DNA of 64,000 nucleotides from JAUVKT01 sp036350795 (GTDB lineage: Bacteria; Bacteroidota; Bacteroidia; Bacteroidales; VadinHA17): contig JAZBNV010000101.1 in the NCBI GenBank assembly GCA_036350795.1, forward strand, positions 1 to 64,000, written 5' to 3'. Of this stretch, positions 25,759 to 32,762 are shown in pieces. Made by a program: the position numbers and the translations under genes. Position 1 is the stretch's first letter, and each line of letters starts with the position of its first letter. The notes below the pieces were generated by a model. The model worked only from the letters and a program-made list of their open reading frames with translations, ran no database searches and was not told the origin of the DNA.

Positions 25759-27339
25759 CTAGAACTTTTCAAATATCTCAAAATAATCGCTTCTGCAAAG
25801 GTCTTGCACCGGATCTCCTGAATTCATCACAAGCCAGGTCAGCTTCCCGCTTTTAATAATACTGATAGCCTTTTCAATTTCGTCGGCAAGGATAATATCT
25901 TTCTCAATATGCCGGATTGTTTCCCTTATGTGCTCGTGTACAAGTTTCATCAGCCTGCTTGACTGCAGTGGCCTGTGATAGTCGAGTGCCTGGGCGGCAC
26001 AAAGTAGCTCTATCCCAAGGATTCTTTCGCAGTTATCTACTACCCGCAGTGTCTTTCTTGCACTTATTGACCCCATGCTTACATGGTCTTCCTGTCCCAG
26101 CGAGGTTGATATACTGTCAGCACTTGCAGGGAAACACAGGCTTTTATTTTCGCTTGCCAGTGCGGCCGAGGTGTATTGAACAATCATAAAGCCCGAATTA
26201 ATACCGGTATTCTTCATCAGCAGTTTCGGGACTCCCGGAGTATCGCCTTCGAGCGAAAGATATATCCTGCGATCCGAGATATTTCCAATTTCAGAAGCTG
26301 CAAGGCAGGCATAGTCAAGGGGAAGAGCGATTGGCTGCCCGTGGAAATTGCCACCGCTGATGGTATGCTCCTCGCTGAAGATAACGGGATTATCTGTTAC
26401 CGAGTTAATTTCAGTCTCAATAGTTTCTTTAAGGTGCAACCATGCATTTCTTGATGCTCCGTGTACCTGCGGCATACACCTGAGCGAGTAGGGATCCTGT
26501 ACCCTGGTACAATTGGTATGAGATGCAACCACCTCTGAATCCTTAAGGAACTCCCTTATAGTGTTGGCAACATGGATACTGCCTCTGTGTGGCCGCAGCT
26601 TATGTAACTCAGGCGAGAAGGGTTTAACCGAACCCAGCAGACCTTCCACCATCATTGCCCCAACTATATCTGCATTTAGTTGCAGGTTATGCATTTTTTC
26701 TATTATTACAACAGCGTATGAAGCCATAAACTGGGTTCCGTTAATAAGTGCCAGGCCTTCCTTGGGTCCCAGTTCAATAGCCTTCAGTCCTTCTCCGGAC
26801 AGCATCTCTGCCGAATCCGTCAGCCTTCCATGGTAGTATACCTTTCCATATCCTATCAGGGGAAGGAAAAGGTGGGCGAGGGGAGCAAGATCTCCTGAGG
26901 CTCCTACCGAGCCCAGTTCGGGCACACAGGGGATAATATTATTATCTATATGCCAGTTGATTCTTTCCAGTGTTTCGGGCCTGATACCAGAATAAGCTTT
27001 TGCCAGGGCATGCATTTTCAGAATCATCATTAGTTTTGCGATCTCAGGAGAAACAGCTTCTCCTGTACCTACGCTGTGGCTCTTAAGAATATTTTCCTGC
27101 AAAACCCTGGTCTCGTCTTTCGAAATCATAGTGGTGCAAAGAGGACCAAAGCCGGTGTTAATACCATAAACAGCCTTATTCCCCTTAGCAATATTTGCCA
27201 CTATCTCTGCGCTTTTCCTTATTGCTATCTTTCTTTCTTCGCTTATTCTGCCTTTTAGCTCCGATCTCGCTATTGCAAGTGCCTTTCCTGCAGTAAGGTA
27301 TTCTTCACCATACCTGAATATTTTATTGCTCTCTGTCAT
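25759..27339 (-). CDS. hutH: Histidine ammonia-lyase family enzyme (MIO-containing)
   Basis: The protein has 526 residues. The MIO cofactor-forming triad Ala147-Ser148-Gly149 sits in GSVGASGDLAPLAH. S87-H88 (LKSHSVGTGE) is the HAL-type residue pair, and QEDHVSM carries the Glu typical of histidine lyases. DPYSLRCMPQVHGA is also HAL-like rather than PAL/TAL-like. The expected reaction is histidine to urocanate plus ammonia. hutU, hutI and formiminoglutamate genes are absent from the window, so either they lie elsewhere or the substrate differs. It appears to be the first gene of a two-gene unit with the kinase/phospho-lyase fusion, read from a promoter buried in a 22-bp palindrome. Confidence 0.92.
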   Translation of the reverse strand: MTESNKIFRYGEEYLTAGKALAIARSELKGRISEERKIAIRKSAEIVANIAKGNKAVYGINTGFGPLCTTMISKDETRVLQENILKSHSVGTGEAVSPEIAKLMMILKMHALAKAYSGIRPETLERINWHIDNNIIPCVPELGSVGASGDLAPLAHLFLPLIGYGKVYYHGRLTDSAEMLSGEGLKAIELGPKEGLALINGTQFMASYAVVIIEKMHNLQLNADIVGAMMVEGLLGSVKPFSPELHKLRPHRGSIHVANTIREFLKDSEVVASHTNCTRVQDPYSLRCMPQVHGASRNAWLHLKETIETEINSVTDNPVIFSEEHTISGGNFHGQPIALPLDYACLAASEIGNISDRRIYLSLEGDTPGVPKLLMKNTGINSGFMIVQYTSAALASENKSLCFPASADSISTSLGQEDHVSMGSISARKTLRVVDNCERILGIELLCAAQALDYHRPLQSSRLMKLVHEHIRETIRHIEKDIILADEIEKAISIIKSGKLTWLVMNSGDPVQDLCRSDYFEIFEKF

Positions 27340-27343
27340 CCTG

Positions 27344-27365
27344 TATAAATTTGTACAAATTTATA
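27344..27365 (-). promoter_or_regulatory. Perfect 22-bp palindrome over the hutH promoter (putative operator)
   Basis: TATAAATTTGT (27344-27354) is followed directly by its exact reverse complement ACAAATTTATA (27355-27365). Each strand contains TAAATTTG, an exact TAnnTTTG -7 match. On the hutH strand it lies 16 nt before the ATG at 27339, with TTTA (27385-27382) 18 nt upstream as a weak -33. A repressor dimer bound here would block initiation. The regulator is not identified. Confidence 0.6.
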
Positions 27366-27400
27366 TGCTTTTATGCCCATTTAAATAGACTTATATCATG

Positions 27401-28813
27401 CTATTCTTCTGTTTCGATTTTTAATACCCAGGCATCCTGGCATGGTAAATCGTTATAGTTTAGTTGCGGAACCCGGATTACCAGTGAATTTATATCTCTT
27501 TCGAATTCTACCTTAGTATCAGAGCCCAGGAATGAAACAGATTTTACAGCTAAAAGATGTTCTGCATTTATTTCAATAGTATCATCGGGCCATTTAGTGA
27601 ATATCAGGTACAAATAGTTTTCTTTTTTAGTGAAATAGATGCCGCTTTCGCTATCCGCTTTGATATTGCTCCTGCGTGTTCCGTAAATAGCTTCGCCATT
27701 AACACCAAGCCAGCTGCCTATATCTTTCAGGCGCTGCTGTTGTATTACCGGTATTCTTCCGTCAGAGGTGGGACCAACATTCAGCAGAAGGTTTCCTCCA
27801 CGGCTGACAATGTCAATCAGCTCGTGGATGAGCTCTTTCGAGCTACTGTAATCGTCAAGATTCTCGGCCCTGTTATAGCCATACGACCCCCCAATTCCCC
27901 TGCTTTCTTCCCAGGGATGCTGCTGGTCAATATCTGCGTCCTGGTATTCGCTCGAGAAATAATCCCCGTGTTTCCCGGGCATTCCTTTTGCAAAGCGATC
28001 ATTTACAACAATTTCATCTTTCACAGGCGATTCATTATAGAGCCAGGAAAGAAAAAGCCTTGATTTCCAGTATTCATCATCATAATCCCATTCTCCGCCA
28101 TCAGCAAAAAGGAGCGAGGGTTTATAATTAGTAACCAGTTCTTTTAATTGCGGGATAAGGTGTCTGTCAACATATTCCTCATCCGGGATTTTATACTTTT
28201 CAATATGGTCAGCGGGAAGGAAATACCCCGATTCAGTTCTGCCTGTTTTAGTGCTTTCCCATTCAATAATAGAATAATAGAGCCCCATTTTCATTCCCTG
28301 TGCCCTTACAGCATTAGTGAGTTCTCCCACAATATCCCTGTGAGGCCCAACCGTCATTGAATTCCAGTCTTTTTTATAGGGGCTCTTAGTAGGCCAGAGG
28401 CAGTAACCATCGTGATGCTTTGAGCTTAGTACAACATATTTTGCACCCGATGCTTTAAATATTTCAGCCCAGAGCCCCGGATCCCAGAGTTCGGCCCTGA
28501 ACATTGGCCCGAACTGCCTGTATTCAAAATCAGGACCGTAGTTGCTGTCATGAAACTCTTTTCCACCGCTTGCTTCATTTTTATATACCCTTGCATAGTA
28601 CCATTCGGCATAAGAGGCATATAAGCCCGTTTCAAGAGGTCTGTATGCCGGTACCGAATAAACACCCCAGTGGATAAAAATTCCAAACCTGGCATCCTGG
28701 AACCATTCAGGTATGGGCCGGGAATCGAGTGATTCCCACTCCGGACTGTATTTCTGAGACATAAGTGGGGATGCCAGCATCAGTATTATAAGAGGTAGCA
28801 ATATTTTTTTCAT
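27401..28813 (-). CDS. GH29 family alpha-L-fucosidase, secreted
   Basis: The protein has 470 residues. A signal peptide (ILLPLIILMLASPLMS) is followed by the GH29 (beta/alpha)8 barrel: FGIFIHWGVYSVPAY, KYVVLSSKHHDGYCLW, and the nucleophile region LLFADGGEWDYDDEYW (predicted nucleophile Asp238). GGNLLLNVGPTSDGRIP is the usual barrel-closing motif. A short C-terminal beta-sandwich ends the protein. It removes alpha-L-fucose from glycan ends in the periplasm or outside the cell. It lies 22 bp downstream of the PrsW-like gene on the same strand. Together with GH92 it suggests use of complex fucosylated or mannosylated glycans. Confidence 0.95.
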   Translation of the reverse strand: MKKILLPLIILMLASPLMSQKYSPEWESLDSRPIPEWFQDARFGIFIHWGVYSVPAYRPLETGLYASYAEWYYARVYKNEASGGKEFHDSNYGPDFEYRQFGPMFRAELWDPGLWAEIFKASGAKYVVLSSKHHDGYCLWPTKSPYKKDWNSMTVGPHRDIVGELTNAVRAQGMKMGLYYSIIEWESTKTGRTESGYFLPADHIEKYKIPDEEYVDRHLIPQLKELVTNYKPSLLFADGGEWDYDDEYWKSRLFLSWLYNESPVKDEIVVNDRFAKGMPGKHGDYFSSEYQDADIDQQHPWEESRGIGGSYGYNRAENLDDYSSSKELIHELIDIVSRGGNLLLNVGPTSDGRIPVIQQQRLKDIGSWLGVNGEAIYGTRRSNIKADSESGIYFTKKENYLYLIFTKWPDDTIEINAEHLLAVKSVSFLGSDTKVEFERDINSLVIRVPQLNYNDLPCQDAWVLKIETEE

Positions 28814-28835
28814 ATATCCTGAAGAGGTTTAAAAA

Positions 28836-29924
28836 TTACATTGTATCCTGGTTAAACAGGTGTCTTAGACCCAGGTATTTGAGGAGTATGCCCAAAAGCG
28901 GAATGCTGAATACATAGGCCTGGTCCATATGGTTGTGAGTATTTATCCATATCCTGAGCGAATCTTTCCGGGTGGCTATAATCTTCTTATCAGTATCGAA
29001 AAGTATATTTGATCCCGGGACCATTTCAATGATTCCTCTTCCCGAAAATTCAGAATTAAGAAACCTGCCGTATCGTTTTGAGTTAATTAAAGGCCTGAAA
29101 TAATTGTTTATTCTCAGCCAGTTCTTAAAGTCAAAGTTCAGACTTTTGCAACTATCACATTCATATGCCCTGATTTTGTTGAAACGCAGAGGTGTAATCT
29201 CTTTTGTCCGCTCACAGTTTACACAATAAAGTTGTTCCTTCTCTGCAGATTTTTCGAAGAAGTCTTCGTTCACCACCGGCTTAAACCTGGAGAAACTCAT
29301 TACCGTCCTGAACAGGAAAACATGTGCTACAATAATTAATATAAACAGATAGTGAAACAGTTCGTTAAGCCTTGCCTCGAAGAGCACGGCATCGTACAGC
29401 CCGTGTGCTAGAGCGGCCAGAATAAAGGATAGTATTATTCCGATAAAGTTCCTTCTTCTTTTAAAATGGATAAAAAGAGCAATGCCCATATAGCCTGCAA
29501 AAGACACATGTCCGGCCACCGCAAAAACCGATCTTTGAAGGAGAAGGCTGACAGGAACCTGGGAACCAAGGGCATAAAATACGTTTTCTATGCATGCAAA
29601 ACCCAATGCGACCGCCGAAATATATACCAATCCGTCAACAATCTCATTTATTGATTTTCTGAATAGCAGGAATATTATCAGAAATCCGGCCATTTTCGAG
29701 AGCTCCTCAATAGTGCCAACCTTCAGGATTGCATCCCGGAAAGTCTCCTCAACCACAACACCTGAATACAGTACCGTTGTAATAAGTACTGATAATATTC
29801 CGCCTGCTATAAATGCAATAATCAGCTTAACAAGTGATTCCTTCTCGTACCTGTCGAACAATCTGATAAAAACTAAATATGTTATTCCAATTAGAAATGA
29901 GAGGGATATAACAAGTATTACCAT
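28836..29924 (-). CDS. PrsW family intramembrane metalloprotease with C-terminal zinc-ribbon
   Basis: The protein has 362 residues. About eight membrane segments carry the PrsW/CAAX-like metalloprotease motifs: E73-E74-L-S-K77, E113-N114 in GFACIENVFYA, H139 in AGHVSFAGYMG, and H174 with D178 in ALAHGLYDAV. From about 235 a soluble tail has two CxxC pairs (CVNC and CDSC, 20 residues apart), a probable zinc ribbon. A ~80-residue extension follows that I do not recognise. PrsW cleaves membrane anti-sigma factors in Bacillus; no anti-sigma gene is nearby, so the substrate is unknown. A strong terminator separates it from the M56 gene upstream. Confidence 0.88.
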   Translation of the reverse strand: MVILVISLSFLIGITYLVFIRLFDRYEKESLVKLIIAFIAGGILSVLITTVLYSGVVVEETFRDAILKVGTIEELSKMAGFLIIFLLFRKSINEIVDGLVYISAVALGFACIENVFYALGSQVPVSLLLQRSVFAVAGHVSFAGYMGIALFIHFKRRRNFIGIILSFILAALAHGLYDAVLFEARLNELFHYLFILIIVAHVFLFRTVMSFSRFKPVVNEDFFEKSAEKEQLYCVNCERTKEITPLRFNKIRAYECDSCKSLNFDFKNWLRINNYFRPLINSKRYGRFLNSEFSGRGIIEMVPGSNILFDTDKKIIATRKDSLRIWINTHNHMDQAYVFSIPLLGILLKYLGLRHLFNQDTM

Positions 29925-29982
29925 TTTCTGTTTTTGAAGTTACCAGCTTTTAAAAATAGTAAAAAGGAATGAGGAACACCTC

Positions 29983-30014
29983 AAAAAAAAGATGCTGACC
30001 CGGAGGTCAACATC
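29983..30014 (-). terminator. Rho-independent terminator of the blaI-M56 operon
   Basis: On the minus strand GATGTTGACC (30014-30005), a 4-nt TCCG loop, and GGTCAGCATC (30000-29991) form a 10-bp stem with one G-U pair, followed by eight T (29990-29983). It follows the M56 gene by 77 bp. Confidence 0.88.
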
Positions 30015-30090
30015 AAAAAAAGTGTAGTTATGAATGTCCCTTAGTGCTCCTTCAGGGGCAGGCGAGGACTATGGTCAGGTACCATATATT

Positions 30091-32055
30091 TTAAAGTAAG
30101 CCGTTTTTCTTCTCTTTCTCCTTTCTTTTTTCTTCTTCCAGTTGCTTTTTAAACTCTCTTTTATGGTTTTCAACTTCTTTCCTGTATTCTTCCATTGATT
30201 TCCTGTAATCTATTTCAAGGTTTTTCAGCGACTTTTCAATTTCACTCATCGACTCTTCCATCTCCTTTCTTATCTTTTCATAATCGATATCTTCCATCTC
30301 CTGGAGAGATCTCTCAAATTCCCTGCGTATTTCTTCTTTGTCGATATTTTTTATTTCTTCCATTGCCCGGGCCATTTCTTCCTCAAAATGTTCCAGGTCA
30401 AAATCAAGAAATCCTTCCTTTATATCCTTCAGGTCTGTCATTATATCCTGCATGTCAAATTCAAACTCATCAATTTCCATCAGTGCTTCATCAAGGTCTG
30501 CATTAATCTCGTCCATGTCAAATTCTTTTATATCCTGCAGTGATTCTTCGATATCCCTTAGCATTTCAGCAACATCCAGTTCTTCAATTTCTTTCATAGC
30601 CTCCCGGATTTCTGCCTGCATCTTTTCTACATCAAGTTCCTTTAATTCTGAAAGACTTTCCTCAATGTCCTCCAGTGCATCGGCCATATCTTCTTCAGCA
30701 TCAGCAAGATCTTCCCTGGTTTCGTTTACCAGGTCATTATATTTATGATATTCTGACTCAGGAATTGTTTTACCATCAATGATCAGCCCGGTTAATTTTC
30801 CGTTTTTAAAGCTTAGTGTAACTTCTTTTTCCCTGTTATCTGTTGGGTCCAGGTAATCCCTGTGAACCCTCCCGCTTATGCGTATGGTATCCTGAACGGC
30901 ACGAAGCTGGCCAAGCAGTACCGGGGTACTGTCAGGATATGCAGGTTCTGATACCGATTCGGGAATTTCAGTAATAACTGTTGCCTTTTCTGCAGGTTCT
31001 CTGAACCCTGTTACCAGCATTATTCCCAAAATAACAAGCAGGCTCATAAGAGCTGATGCCGTTTTATCCATTCTGCTTAATCTTTTTCTTTTCATGTTTG
31101 CAATTATTTTTATTCGTTCAAGGGTATTATTGCTTGATCCTGTTGCAGCAACTGCAGATACTGGCAGTTTTTCCCTGTTCTCGCTAAGCAGGAGCAAGGC
31201 TTTTATATAATTCAATTTTTCATCGGAGTTATTTAACACAATACTGTCGCAGCAATATTCCCTCTCCTTTCTGATAACTGAGGATATCCACCAGGTAGCC
31301 GGATGGTAAAACATTACTATCTCGATAAAGGACTGTATAAGGTTGAGAAAGAAATCATTTCGCCTGATATGTGCCAGTTCATGAAGCAGGATTGTTTCAA
31401 GCTGCTCTGACGGCACCCCGGTGAGACTACCCAGTGGAATAAGAATATAGGGCTTAAGAGAGCCAATTACCATCGGAGTCTTAGCCAGTGCTGATTCAGC
31501 GAGCCTGACAACCTTTCTTATTCCAAGCTTCAGTTTTAAGGAGTTTAGCATTTTATTCAGGTCAGCCTTTCTTATCATAATGGCCGATTTCCTTATCCTG
31601 CGTGTATAATAAGCACCTCCTGCAAACCTTAGAGCAAGTATTAATATTCCGGACAACCAGCCGCTTGCGAGTATATAATAATAACGGCCGAACAGTAGCA
31701 TTATACCTTCTCTAATACCCTTTGAAAGTTCTGCTTCACCTGCAAATGTGCCGCCTGAATTTATACTTCCTGCTGTGCTGATGCCATTAATTATATAATT
31801 ATGAGATATTTCATGGTATGCTGCTCCCTGGCCTGAAAACAGTGTTTTAAAAAATAGCCAGGTGCAGGCTGCAAAGAATATAAGGAGTCCGCTGTACGAA
31901 AGTATATACCTGGCCGATGCATTCCACCTTCTGCCAACTGTTAGTATTAGGAAGAGGAGCAGGGAAATTACTGCACCTATCCACACGGAATGGAAAATTG
32001 TCCATCCTATACTGAAAAGCAGGTTATCGGATATATTATTTACCATGTTCGCCAT
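30091..32055 (-). CDS. BlaR1/MecR1-like M56 metallopeptidase sensor with long repeat-built helical tail
   Basis: The start is placed at the ATG at 32055 because GAGAAGG lies just before it; a TTG at 32076 would be longer. The 654-residue protein has four membrane segments. The cytoplasmic zinc-protease loop is LHELAHIRRND (HExxH, about residue 225). The conserved EREYCCDSIVL that follows is typical of M56. The fourth segment is ASALMSLLVILGIMLV. The extracytoplasmic part lacks a penicillin-binding domain. Instead, from about 445 to the end, it is a highly charged helix built of about seven 19-residue units (for example ELDVEKMQAEIREAMKEIE). In BlaR1/MecR1 systems the protease inactivates the BlaI repressor on ligand sensing; here the signal is unknown. 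Confidence 0.92.
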   Translation of the reverse strand: MANMVNNISDNLLFSIGWTIFHSVWIGAVISLLLFLILTVGRRWNASARYILSYSGLLIFFAACTWLFFKTLFSGQGAAYHEISHNYIINGISTAGSINSGGTFAGEAELSKGIREGIMLLFGRYYYILASGWLSGILILALRFAGGAYYTRRIRKSAIMIRKADLNKMLNSLKLKLGIRKVVRLAESALAKTPMVIGSLKPYILIPLGSLTGVPSEQLETILLHELAHIRRNDFFLNLIQSFIEIVMFYHPATWWISSVIRKEREYCCDSIVLNNSDEKLNYIKALLLLSENREKLPVSAVAATGSSNNTLERIKIIANMKRKRLSRMDKTASALMSLLVILGIMLVTGFREPAEKATVITEIPESVSEPAYPDSTPVLLGQLRAVQDTIRISGRVHRDYLDPTDNREKEVTLSFKNGKLTGLIIDGKTIPESEYHKYNDLVNETREDLADAEEDMADALEDIEESLSELKELDVEKMQAEIREAMKEIEELDVAEMLRDIEESLQDIKEFDMDEINADLDEALMEIDEFEFDMQDIMTDLKDIKEGFLDFDLEHFEEEMARAMEEIKNIDKEEIRREFERSLQEMEDIDYEKIRKEMEESMSEIEKSLKNLEIDYRKSMEEYRKEVENHKREFKKQLEEEKRKEKEKKNGLL

Positions 32056-32434
32056 TGTCCTTCTCAAGTTGTTCAATAAGTGCCTTTATTTGCTGTAGTT
32101 CACTGGCCGAGGCATTGTGATTGCCCAGTGCCTGCATTACCAGGCTGGAGGCCGAACCGCTGAAAGCTGATTTAAGAAAGCGGTCAAGCAATTCAGCCCT
32201 GGTAGTGTCCATATCGCTTACTGGCGTATATATATGTGTCCTTGAGTCTTTTTCACGGCTCAACAAGCCTTTTTCTGTCATTATCTGCATTAACTTAAGG
32301 GTAGTGGTATAGCCAACTTCCTTATCCCTGCCTACCAGGTCATTTACCTCTCTTACAGTTGAGGGTCCCATATGCCATAGTACCTGGAGTATCTCAAGCT
32401 CAGAGTCAGTTGGCCTGATATTTTTCTTCTTCAT
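32036..32434 (-). CDS. blaI: BlaI/MecI/CopY family transcriptional repressor
   Basis: The start is the ATG at 32434, where the winged helix begins (MKKKNIRPTDSELEILQVLW); a longer frame would run through the operators. The 132-residue protein has the BlaI-type helix-turn-helix (STVREVNDLVGRDKEVGYTTTLKLMQIMTEKGLL) and a C-terminal dimerisation helix (FSGSASSLVMQALG). It probably represses its own operon until the M56 protein, whose gene overlaps its end by 20 bp, removes it. Two near-identical palindromes flank the promoter directly upstream (32440-32482), which supports autoregulation. Confidence 0.94.
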   Translation of the reverse strand: MKKKNIRPTDSELEILQVLWHMGPSTVREVNDLVGRDKEVGYTTTLKLMQIMTEKGLLSREKDSRTHIYTPVSDMDTTRAELLDRFLKSAFSGSASSLVMQALGNHNASASELQQIKALIEQLEKDNGEHGK

Positions 32435-32439
32435 TGTAA

Positions 32440-32457
32440 TTACGAAAGATTTCGTAA
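32440..32457 (-). promoter_or_regulatory. BlaI operator 1 (proximal)
   Basis: TTACGAAA (32440-32447), GA, TTTCGTAA (32450-32457): a perfect palindrome with 8-bp arms, ending 5 bp upstream of the blaI ATG and covering the predicted transcription start. It shares the TACGAA/TTCGTA core with operator 2; centres are 25 bp apart. Confidence 0.75.
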
Positions 32458-32489
32458 CAAATATATACGAAACAATTCGTATTTGCAAA
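32458..32489 (-). promoter_or_regulatory. Promoter of the blaI-M56 operon
   Basis: Minus-strand TTTG (32489-32486), exactly 20 nt, then TATATTTG (32465-32458): a complete match to the Bacteroidota -33/-7 consensus. It is the best promoter in the window. The spacer contains operator 2 and the start site falls in operator 1. Confidence 0.75.
32465..32482 (-). promoter_or_regulatory. BlaI operator 2 (distal)
   Basis: ATACGAA (32465-32471), ACAA, TTCGTAT (32476-32482): perfect 7-bp arms over 18 bp, the same total length as operator 1. It lies between the -33 and -7 elements. Confidence 0.72.
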
Positions 32490-32762
32490 TATACAGGCTA
32501 TTCTTTTGTTAATAAGAGTGTTAATGATTTGTTAATGGGCATGGAGCCCACCTTCGTTGTTGTTGATCTCCTGATCAACAACATTACTTCGGCGGACAAA
32601 GGCATGGAGCATGGAGCATGGAGCATGGAGCATGGAGCATGGAGCATGGGAAGGCAGGGTGGACAGCTTTATGTTTCGTATTTAATTAGTCATGCTTACA
32701 CCTATCCGGCTGCCGAAAGACTCGTTTGTAAGCAGAGCCGGCTACAGTGAAACAGGAATAAC
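32490..32762. other. Non-coding region between blaI promoter and CBM9 gene
   Basis: This 273-bp stretch holds no credible gene. It contains a hairpin with 10-bp arms (GTTGTTGATC at 32559-32568, TCCT loop, GATCAACAAC at 32573-32582) without a T-tract. It also contains the 7-bp tandem repeat at 32603-32649. An open frame here reads through the repeat (Met-Glu-His-Gly-Ala-Trp-Ser) and is not a gene. Confidence 0.6.
32603..32649. repeat. 7-bp tandem repeat (CATGGAG), 6.7 copies
   Basis: Six exact CATGGAG units run from 32603 to 32644, followed by CATGG. A single related GCATGGAGC occurs about 65 bp upstream (near 32540). All full copies are identical, which suggests recent expansion and probable length variation between strains. 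Confidence 0.9.

Noticed and set aside
30338..30748. 136-residue Ser-rich plus-strand open frame
   Set aside because: It mirrors the repetitive Glu/Asp/Lys codons of the M56 helical tail on the opposite strand.
32529..32750. Open frame with repeated Met-Glu-His-Gly-Ala-Trp-Ser
   Set aside because: The sequence is just the translation of the CATGGAG tandem repeat and has no domain or start context.
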